From Rhizomys pruinosus (taxonomy: Eukaryota; Chordata; Mammalia; Rodentia; Spalacidae), in the NCBI GenBank assembly GCA_009823505.1, contig VZQC01010551.1, positions 1,108,167-1,172,166 of the forward strand: a DNA stretch of 64,000 bases. The letters run 5' to 3'. A program made the position numbers and the translations under genes. The notes under the pieces are model-generated. The model was not told the DNA's origin and searched no databases. It worked only from the letters and a program-made list of their open reading frames with translations. Positions 56,192 through 64,000 of the stretch are shown in pieces. The stretch's first letter is position 1; every line of letters begins with the position of its first letter.

Positions 56192-56439
56192 CTGACGTTG
56201 AGTTTTTTTTAAAGCAATCTTCCTTTTTCTTCTTTTTACAAGGTGCAGAAATATATACTTATTTTCCTACTATTTAAGAGTATGTTTCTGCATTTAAATA
56301 TTAATAAAATACTTTCAAATAGATATTGTGAGCCCTCCTTCCCATCAAGCTCTATAGAAAGAGTGTACACATGTAGACTCTTTTTGTGTGAGTACATGGC
56401 ATAGACAAGGGGGAGAAGGACCAGGATTTTTCTTTTTTA

Positions 56440-57530
56440 TTTCAACATGGGATCTTTTCAGTGTTTCCACTTCCTTCTGGAGTTTGTCATTTTCTCCCTC
56501 TAGTTCTTTCTGGCATTTGTCATTCTCTCTCTCCTAGGTCCTTCTTGAATTTTTCATTCTTTCTCCTTAGTTCTCTGACTTGTTCTTTATATTCTTTGAT
56601 TTCTTTGAATGTGTCTGCAATTGTTCCTCTAAGATCTGTGTCCTGGGCCACCCCCAGGGGTATCCCACTGTAGGAATCTCCCACAGGGTTGGTAGAGCTT
56701 GGTGTGGAATTATCCTGCACCTTTCCCATGCTGTCCCTTTGTTGTGTCCCTGGCATGTGGGTTTCTTTTTCCCTGAATTCCAGTGGGAATCTCAAATGCT
56801 TCTTCACTGTGTTGAAGGCTCGCTTTGCTTGTCTCCTTCAGATGCCTTCGTTGTTTGTTTGTTTTTCTCCTTGTTTATGGAGTGTTGACTTGTCTAAGTT
56901 TTAGGCTTTTATTTTTTTTTCTGTATATGTATCAATCAATGTACTGTCTGCATGCAAGTCTGTGCAATGCCGCGGAGGTCAAAAGAGGGTCTCGGATTCC
57001 CCTGGAACGGGAGTTCTCCTGGAATTGGAGTTTCAGACGGTTCTTAGCTGCCATGTGGGTGCTGGGGATCGAACCAGGGTCCTCTGTAAGAGCAGTCGGT
57101 GCTCCTAACCGCTAGGCCATCTCTCCAGCCCCAGCACTCTTCCCTTTCTGTTCTGAAGGCTCTCCAAAGAATCCACTTGGACACTCCCTCAGCAATTCCA
57201 GTTTGGGTGTTATGCCTCACTTAGCCTGGGCCCTGCTACATTGTGCTTCAGGTGGTCCTGGGAAACCCCGATCTAAGCTCTGTGCACCCAAGTCTCACAG
57301 TGGCAACAGGCCCACCTCTTATACCAGCTAGCAGGGAGACTCCGCCCCTACAAGACAATGATTGAATTATCCAACAGACCAATGAAATGATTATCCAACA
57401 ACCAAGTGATAGAATTATCCAACAATCCACCTGGCTGAAGTGCCCATTTCCTACCTGTGATTCAGGTAGGTGGTCCTGGGAAATCCCTGATCTGAGCTCT
57501 GTGGACGCAAGTCCAGGACCAGGATTGTTT
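56440..57530 (-). mobile_element. L1 5' UTR and ORF1 start, with B2 insertion
   Basis: The minus strand encodes an ORF1 N-terminus (MPGTQQRDSMGKVQDNSTPS, then GVAQDTDLRGTIADTFKEIK and a charged coiled coil). Upstream on the minus strand lies 5' UTR with repeated promoter-type monomers (57247-57293 and 57462-57514). ORF1 is cut off at about 56450, so only the 5' end of an L1 remains. Confidence 0.8.
56905..57132 (-). mobile_element. B2 SINE in L1 5' region
   Basis: Ends ATCTCTCCAGCCCC; duplicated-segment subfamily, with a deletion in the 3' half (GTCTGTGCAATGCC). Confidence 0.92.
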
Positions 57531-57566
57531 TTTATGATATTTTATTTTTATTTTAAATATTTGTGA

Positions 57567-57720
57567 TTTTTTTTCTGGTCTTTTTGAGACAGGGTCTCCC
57601 TGTAGCCCCAGCTGTCCTGGAACTCACTCTGTAGACCAGGTTGGCCTTGAACTCACAAAGATCCACCTGTCTCTGCCTCCTGAGTGCTAGGATTAAAGGC
57701 GTGTACCACCATGCCCGATT
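57567..57720 (-). mobile_element. B1 SINE
   Basis: TTTTTCTGGTCTTTTTGAGA to ACCACCATGCCCGA. Confidence 0.92.
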
Positions 57721-57747
57721 TAGGACCAGGGTTTTTGGTCACAAATG

Positions 57748-58105
57748 ATTACTGTGGTTTGACTGTGTCCCCATAAAATTAATGTGTTGGGATGTCAGTT
57801 CCCCACGTACCAGTGTAGAGAAGTGGTGGGAATTTTCAGAGCATGTGGTAATCATGGGCTGTCAGCCTCCTGGGTGGATTGATGCTGATTCAAAGAAGTG
57901 AGTTCTCATAGGACAGGTTGTTATTAAAGCAAGTCATCCTCCTCAGTTCTCTCTGCCTTGACCATGTGACTTAGCACAAAGGCCCTCTCTAGGTGCTGGC
58001 ACTGTGCTTTTGGACTTTCCAGTCTCTAGACCATGAGCCATAATAAACCTTACAAATTACCCAGTCTGTGACAATCTGTTACTGCAGCAGAAAATGAATG
58101 CAGGC
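57748..58105 (+). mobile_element. Old MaLR LTR (MST/MLT-like)
   Basis: Contains GTTTGACTGTGTCCCCATAA, TTGGACTTTCCAGTCTC, GAGCCATAATAAACC and AATTACCCAGTCTGTGAC, the order found in THE1/MST/MLT LTRs of placental mammals. It is more diverged than the MT LTRs, so probably an ancestral insertion. Confidence 0.7.
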
Positions 58106-58461
58106 AATGATCATTTGGGTCTGGAGGCGAGTATGATGCTGGTCCTAGTATGGGATTCCAGCGTCTCTGTAGAGTGACCCTGTCTGCTGCCCTGCTACCT
58201 CCATCCTTGGCTATAATCAAATTGGTTTATGCCCCTAGGCTTGGCTTTTCTGTTTCCCCACCTGAAAGCTCTCCATCCTCTTCTTGTCACTTGGAAATTA
58301 CTCTAACTGCTGAGGGCCACAAAGCATTTGATAATCACTTTCATCTCTACACTCTCAGAACAACTATTTTTGTATTACTAGGGTGGCCATTTACATATTT
58401 CACCACATTATGAGTATCTAACAAGAAAAAATGCTTTGTTCCTCTGAGTGTCTTTCTTTAT

Positions 58462-58886
58462 TTTTAAATTTAATTTAATTTTAATTTTAATTTAATTTAA
58501 TTTAATTTTTATTTTTTTGGTCTTTTTTGAGACAGGGTCTCCCCGTAGCCCCAGCTGTCCTGGAACTCACTCTTGTAGACCAGGCTTGCCTTGAACTCAC
58601 AAAGATCTGCCTGCCTCTGCCTCCCAAGTGCTAGGATTAAAGGCATGTGCCACCATGCCTGGCTCTATTTTATTTTATTTTTTATGTGTATGAATGTACT
58701 GTATGCATGTAGGTTTGTGCCCCCGTGTAGTGTAGTGCTTCAGAGGTCAGAAGAGGGTGTTGGATTACCCTGGAACTAGAGTTCAAGACGGTTCTCAGCC
58801 ACCATGTGGGTGCTGGGGATCGAACCCAGGTCCTCTGTAAGAGTGGTTGGCCCTCTTAACCACTAGGCCATCTCTCCAGCCCCTAA
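58462..58886 (-). mobile_element. B2 SINE with B1 in its tail
   Basis: The outer unit is flanked by AGTGTCTTTCTTTAT (58447-58461, 58887-58901). B2 is 58670-58886, a minus-strand B1 is about 58515-58665, with a (TTTAA)n tail at 58467-58511. Confidence 0.88.
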
Positions 58887-59234
58887 GTGTCTTTCTTTAT
58901 GTGCACTCACTCAGTTATATGAGACGGTCACTATCTGTTTGCTTATATTTGAGCTATTGTTCCAGCAGTTCTCTTTCTTAGCCATTTTCCCCCTAAATAT
59001 ATTTCTCTTAACCTCTTCTGTTTGGCCTGGTATAAAAATCAATCTCTCAGTTTTTTTTCTTTATAATCACACTACACTTTGAATGGTATAAAGGAATATT
59101 CAGAATTTTTCTTTGTCTTTTCCCTTTAGTGGAAGTGATAATCAAGTGATTAAATCACTGATGGCCGCCTGTTGCCATCATCTATTGAGTGCCTGTTTTG
59201 CTCTAGACACAATTCAAAATGGTATTCTTTCTTC

Positions 59235-59375
59235 TTTTTTTGTGTGTGTTTTAGAGACAGGGTCTCCCTGTAGCCCCAACTGGCCTGGAACTCACTCTGT
59301 ATACCAGGCTGGCCTTGAACTCACAGAGTCTCTGCTTCCCCCCAAAAAAGGCATGTGCTACCACACCCTGCATCA
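59235..59375 (-). mobile_element. B1 SINE with internal deletion
   Basis: TTTTAGAGACAGGGTCTCCC, then ACTCACAGAG joined to TCTCTGCTTCCC. Confidence 0.85.
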
Positions 59376-59799
59376 AAGTGGTTTTCAGTGAGTTCATTTA
59401 ATTGTCACAGTGGCCTAATCGCTATCCCATTTTAAGGAAAGAGAGGAGCAGAGAGGTAACCTTTCTGCACACTGGAAGATTGCAGATCCAAGATTTAAGC
59501 CCAATGGATTCTACCTACTGCATTGTGGGTCTCTTTGGAAGGCAGGAAGTAGTGGAAGTATCCTAGATGAACCCTTATTTGTCCTCAGTACCCAGACCAT
59601 CTTTCAGAATATTTGAGAAATATTGAGGACTGAGTTTAGGAACACACAGCTGCCTTCTAGAAGATAGTAGATTGCATAATTGTTCTGTGAATTTACAAGC
59701 TTAAGAAAGCTGATTGGGTTATTATCATCTTATTTTATTCTTGATTGTCTAAGTTTTTACTGAATCTAGCAACAATAATGCCTTGTTTAACATTTTTGT

Positions 59800-60088
59800 G
59801 TGTTTATATATGTGTGCCCATGCATACATGTGGAGCCAGAAGAGGATATAGGGTGTCCCCTTTAATCACTTTCTGCCTTATTCCCTTGACACAGGATCTC
59901 TCAGTTTGCAGCTAGGCTGGTGGCCACTGAATCCCAGTGATCCTCTTGCCTCTGCAGACTCACAGTACTGAAGCATCAGGCACATACAGTCATGCCCAAC
60001 TTTTTACCTGGGCTCTGGGGATTTGAACTCAGGTCCTCATGTTTGAAAAGAAAGCACACTTACACGTTGCACCATCTCCTCTGCCCTT
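59800..60088 (-). mobile_element. B4-type SINE, old
   Basis: B1-like GACACAGGATCTCTCAG and ID-like GGGGATTTGAACTCAGGTCC. Confidence 0.68.
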
Positions 60089-60215
60089 GATTAACATTTT
60101 TGAGGGTCAAACATTGATCTTGTGGGACTGCTTGCAGATTTTGCTTCTGCTTATAATTAACACAAATTAAGGGGTTTGTGTTTTTATTTTCAGTGAGCAT
60201 AAAAAAAAATCCTTA

Positions 60216-60465
60216 CAGGGGTTAGGGGTATAGCTTACTGCTCCTTGCCTAACATGAGTAAGGCCCTGGGTTCCATCTCTAGCACTTAAAAACAAATTTG
60301 TAATAAAAAAAATTTGCCAGGCATGGTGGTGCACATCTTTAATCCCAGCACTCTGGAGGCAGAGGCAGGCAGATCTTTGTGAGTTCAAGGCCAGCCTGGT
60401 CTACATAGTGAGTTCCAGGTCAGCTGGGACTATGGGGAGACTCTGTCTCAAAAAGACAAAAAAAA
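60216..60465 (+). mobile_element. ID-like SINE followed by B1
   Basis: ID-like GGGGTTAGGGGTATAGCTTA ... GCCCTGGGTTCCATCTCTAG (60216-60290), then a complete B1 (60313-60465) after a short A-rich link. Confidence 0.8.
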
Positions 60466-62007
60466 TAAACAGAAAATAGCTATTAATTCATTTTCTGTCT
60501 GTCTCGTTGGTATATTGCTGTGCCTTGTTCATTCAGCATGTAAAACTGTATGTCTTATTATTTTGTACAATGGGAAAACATGGACAGTACTATTTCTCAG
60601 CAAAGGGCAAGCTTTCCGATTCTGCTAGCTCTTACTGCCGTTTCAGTGACATATCCACTCAATTTTACTAGACTTCTGAAGGATAAGTTTTGAGGAAAAC
60701 AGCTTTGTGATCTGCGGAATGTGGAAATATAAAGCAGCATGCAGTTTCTAGTATTTCTTAACCAGACCCTCAACTTTCTTAATTCTCATAAAACTAAACT
60801 CCAAAAAGGCATTAGTTTTCAGACTTCTGTGTGCATAGGAATTTCCCAGGGAGCTTACTAAAAATTACAGAGTCCTAGGCCCCGTTCTGGGAAAACAGAT
60901 TACTTCCCAAGGACTCTGCATGTCCTCAGGACATCAGAATATGGAGGAAGGTTTGGGTGCAGAGTGGGGAATGTAGAAACCCCTGTGCTCTGTAGAACTA
61001 GACACTAAAGTGCTAGATACAGAAAAGCTTTCCATCAGAGCCACGCAGGAGGCCGCCGCCACAGGAGTCCAGCTCTTCTGTTAGGTCCACACAGGCCCAC
61101 CCTTTTTGTATTTTTATGTTGCAGACATCTTTTTAAATCCAACTTGCAGCTATTGTGGGAACCAAGGATATCATATTCAGCCATTTCAGCCTATAGGTAG
61201 CAGAGCTTGTCTTGAGGAGGCTGGATCAGGAGATAAACAGGGAGAGGAATCCAGTGTCTCAGTCCGAGACATTTTGCACTATCTTATGGGTGGGTCCCTG
61301 GCCTGCAGGGTGCACACTAAGAGGGGGACTGAGGTATGACAAGGGGAGAAATGGTATTCTACAGAGTCTAGTTAGAACAGATTTTCTTCTATTTCTTTTT
61401 TCCTTTGTTATCTTTTAGGGGGACACTATGAGAACTACTAAGCCCCCAGGTCTAGTTGTTGACACTTGGTCCATAGGGGTAGGAAGAACTCCTTCGTGTA
61501 GGTCTAGGGGCTGAGATATTTTGTTTCTGAAATAAAGGAGCAACAGAAAGCAACAAGAGTAGTGTATGGGTGGGGAAAAAGGAAAAAAAAAAAAACTCTC
61601 CCCAACTCCTTATACACACACTAGACCCCACAGGGAGATAGGGAAGTAGAAAGGAAAGGATAAATGTTCATGGAGACTTCTAGGTAGTTTCTGTGGGCTC
61701 TGAGCTATAAGTCTTTTACCCTAAATACAGAACTCTTAGTAATTCTGTATGTCTCACAAAATGCTTTTAATGTGATGTTCCTTCTCACAGAGTCCCTCTA
61801 GAGGAAAAAGACACAGGCAGTGGCTTTCTGAGTTCCATACATATGCATTAGATATCATCTTTGGTCTAGTACATCATTATTTCCCACATCTGAACTACTA
61901 AACTGTGTACTAAACTATGTTTTCCCCAATAGAGGTTCTCTGTAAATGTGGATAAAAAATGCAAATGCACTTAAAAGAGGGCTCACAATTCACAATAAAT
62001 TCTCCTA
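60466..62007. other. FBXL13 intron 1, unique sequence
   Basis: Plus-strand frames at 61106-61339 and 61212-61418 overlap each other and resemble no known protein. Nothing else recognised. Confidence 0.55.
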
Positions 62008-62052
62008 CCACCACCACCATCACCACCACCACCATCACCACCACCACCACCA
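62008..62052. repeat. (CCA)n/(CCATCA)n repeat
   Basis: Trinucleotide CCA run with regular CCATCA interruptions. Confidence 0.95.
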
Positions 62053-62328
62053 TTGCTGTGAACTAAACACAGGGCTTCTCCTAGGCTAGCCACTGAGCAC
62101 ATCACAGCCTCATAGTAGATTTTATCAGTTACTTTATGGTTTTGTCTGAGAAATTTTTTGACTTAAACATGGTTTCCTCATTCTAAAAAAGAGTAGAAAC
62201 CCTTGATGTAAACATTGCAACTGTCTTTGGATTTGTACAAAGAACTTCTAATAGAATGCAAAATACTGTAGTTACTTACATTCCATCATTTATGGCAGAT
62301 TTTTAGAAAGAAGCAAGATATACTGCAT

Positions 62329-62577
62329 TTAAAAAAAAATTTTTTTTAATTTATTTCTGTACGTGTATGAATGTACTGTCTGCATGCAAGTCTGTGCACC
62401 CGTGTCGTGCAACGCCACGGAGGTCAGAAGAGGGTCTCGGATTCCCCTGGAACTGGAGTTCTCCTGGAATTGGAGCTTCAGACGGTTCTCAGCCGCCATG
62501 TGGGTGCTGGGGATCGAACCCGGGTCCTCTGCAAGAGCGGTCGGCGCTCTTAACCGCTAGGCCATCTCTCCAGCCCC
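62329..62577 (-). mobile_element. B2 SINE
   Basis: TACGTGTATGAATGTACTGT ... CATCTCTCCAGCCCC; duplicated-segment subfamily, close to consensus. Confidence 0.94.
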
Positions 62578-62642
62578 TATCGGGGGCTGCATTTTGATTT
62601 GACTGTAGCAAGATACCAACGCTGAATAAATACAGAAGTAGT

Positions 62643-62800
62643 AGCTTGGTGTGGTGGCTCATGCCTTTAATCCTAGCACTCAGGAGGCAGAGGCAGGTGG
62701 ATCTCTGTGAGTTCAAGGCCAGCCTGGTCTACATAGTGAGTTCCAGGCTAGCTGGGGCTATAGGGAGACCCTCTCTCAAAAAGTAAAAAAAAAAATAAAA
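62643..62800 (+). mobile_element. B1 SINE
   Basis: GCTTGGTGTGGTGGCTCATG start, A-rich tail. Confidence 0.92.
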
Positions 62801-62874
62801 TACAGAGGAGTATGTGAAAAACATGTGAAAAGCAAAAATACTGATTCTTTTTTTTCCTGTTTGTTCAATTTTAT

Positions 62875-63045
62875 TTTTGGTTTATTTATTTATTTATTTA
62901 CTCATTTATTTTCGGTCTTTTTGAGACAAGGTCTCTTTGTAGCCCCAGCTATGTAGACCAGGCTGGCCTAGATCTTACAGAGATCCTCTTGCCTCTGCCA
63001 ACCGAGTGCTGGGATTAAAGGTGTACACCACCACACCCAGCTTAC
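62875..63045 (-). mobile_element. B1 SINE with internal deletion
   Basis: (TTTA)n tail, TTTTTGAGACAAGGTCTCTT, and CCAGCTATGTAGACC (about 20 bp missing). It ends 23 bp before the FBXL13 exon 2 acceptor region. Confidence 0.9.
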
Positions 63046-63067
63046 TACCGATTTGGCTTTTTCATAG

Positions 63068-63171
63068 GCATTGCTGTGTGGTTTATTAGTGACATGTCCT
63101 GAGGATCCACTGAGATATTTGGAGGAAATGATCATCTATATCATTAACAATGGCCTTGAAAACCTTCTTTG
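63068..63171 (+). CDS. FBXL13: FBXL13 (DRC6) coding exon 2
   Basis: 104-bp internal exon, 34 codons plus two bases. Acceptor AG is at 63066-63067 after a TTTTTCAT tract and donor GTAAGT starts at 63172. It encodes ALLCGLLVTCPEDPLRYLEE and then a hydrophobic helix (MIIYIINNGLENLL). Joined to exon 1 it reads YIPQVYE-ALLCGLLVTCPEDP. The pattern Y(I/L)xPxVxxALxxGLxxxxPxDPxxYLxxxI resembles the RII-alpha/DPY-30 dimerisation-docking fold found in many axonemal proteins (inference from pattern only). There are no stops, the splice phases on both sides agree with neighbouring exons, and the surrounding intron is SINE-rich. Confidence 0.93.
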
Positions 63172-63619
63172 GTAAGTACTGCTTCCATTTACGATAAGGA
63201 AATATTTTGAAGGTCAGATACCTTGCATCATATCATAACAAGGTCTTGGCAGTGAATGCTCCCAGGCTCAAACTTGTTAAGGAACCTCTCTCCAGGCTTT
63301 TAGGACCCCAAGACTTAAATGTGAATGATATGCTCACTGATCTGCAGTTTGAGAATCACAGTGAACTCCCATCAGTGATCACAGGACAGATTATTTCAAG
63401 CTGAGGCTGAGACTAGGAGGTTTGCCCTTGTCCGTAGATCAGCAAATTCTTGAGGACATGATATTAAAAACCCTTCAGGTAATTTGCTTCCCCAGGGAAA
63501 CGTCTTTCCTCGCTCTCCCTCCACTCCACCTTTAAGAACCAGTGACTCAGTTATGGAATTACAATGGAATTACAATGGAATGAAATGAATTTTGACCCTG
63601 TTTTATAATTTTATTAAAG

Positions 63620-63710
63620 GGATATGTGCATTGATCCATCAATGAGACCAAGAATTCGAAGATTGTCTCAGACTTACTTGGAACAACTTTTTGGATTGGA
63701 TAATCAGCTG
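63620..63710 (+). CDS. FBXL13: FBXL13 (DRC6) coding exon 3
   Basis: 91-bp internal exon. The acceptor is ATTAAAG (AG at 63618-63619) and the donor GTAATT starts at 63711. The first base completes the tryptophan codon split from exon 2 (TG|G), then 30 codons follow: DMCIDPSMRPRIRRLSQTYL, then EQLFGLDNQL. It ends on a codon boundary. This basic, helical segment lies N-terminal to the F-box in the known protein. The donor (GTAATT) is weaker than the exon 2 donor. The next exon is outside the window. Confidence 0.92.
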
Positions 63711-63856
63711 GTAATTAGTATTAACCAAGTATTTTGAAATACACATCTTATGTTCTGATGGAAATTCTCAGATAGATTTTAGATTTTGTGGAAGGTGTGA
63801 TGTCAAAATCCTTTTTGAACTGAATGTTTCTGGAAAAGTGAAAGAATAACACATAC

Positions 63857-64000
63857 GGGCTGGAGAGATGGCCTAGTGGTTAAGAGCGCCGACCGCTCTT
63901 ACAGAGGACCCGGGTTCGATCCCCAGCACCCACATGGCGGCCGAGAACCGTCTGAAACTCCAATTCCAGGAGAACTCCAGTTCCAGGGGAGTCTGAGACC
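63857..64000 (+). mobile_element. B2 SINE, cut by window edge
   Basis: GGGCTGGAGAGATGGCCTAG start; duplicated-segment subfamily; the tail is outside the window. Confidence 0.93.

Overview
The window is mammalian, from a muroid rodent. It is full of B1 and B2 SINEs and ID/B4-type SINEs, with Lx-like L1s and MT-type ERVL-MaLR LTRs. Host genes appear only as small exons in long introns. Most B2 copies differ from the mouse/rat pattern as I know it, many carrying a doubled 'AACTCCA(A/G)TTCCAGG' segment, so I suspect a non-murine muroid. I cannot name the species.

Genes: two protein-coding genes lie head to head across one CpG island (about 16.88-18.06 kb). ARMC10 is on the minus strand, with coding exon 1 at 17143-17275 and exon 2 at 3878-4026; its remaining exons lie beyond the left edge. 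FBXL13 (dynein regulatory complex subunit DRC6) is on the plus strand, with coding exons at 17946-18020, 63068-63171 and 63620-63710; it continues past the right edge. All exon joins keep frame across GT-AG sites. The intergenic promoter has GC boxes, an ETS palindrome near ARMC10 and a near-perfect RFX X-box 94 bp upstream of the FBXL13 ATG, which fits a ciliary gene.

Layout: 0-17 kb is ARMC10 intron 1 and flank, with a complete MaLR element (4554-6557, TSD ATTTT) and a plus-strand L1 (about 7.9-13.9 kb) carrying nested SINEs. 18-63 kb is the 45-kb FBXL13 intron 1. It holds a 24-copy, 58-bp minisatellite (21.0-22.4 kb), broken gammaretrovirus-like gag pieces (22.4-24.7 kb), and a retrotransposon nest in which an old L1 (about 27.7-42.9 kb) was hit by SINEs, by a non-coding ERV (29522-34847, TSD ATCCTA) and by a TM6SF1 processed pseudogene (35400-37250, TSD 17 bp). 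54-63 kb has older SINEs, an L1 5' region with tandem promoter monomers, and an old MaLR LTR.

Most notable: (1) 35716-43786 is repeated at 43788-51843 across a single N, and the second copy is full of single-base indels, so this is probably a gap-filling artefact rather than biology. (2) Four copies of a B2-B1 chimeric SINE share the same internal junction and have target-site duplications around the whole unit. (3) The TM6SF1 retrocopy starts with MaLR-type LTR sequence and retains a 117-nt unexpected exon, so it records an LTR-initiated, aberrantly spliced germline transcript.
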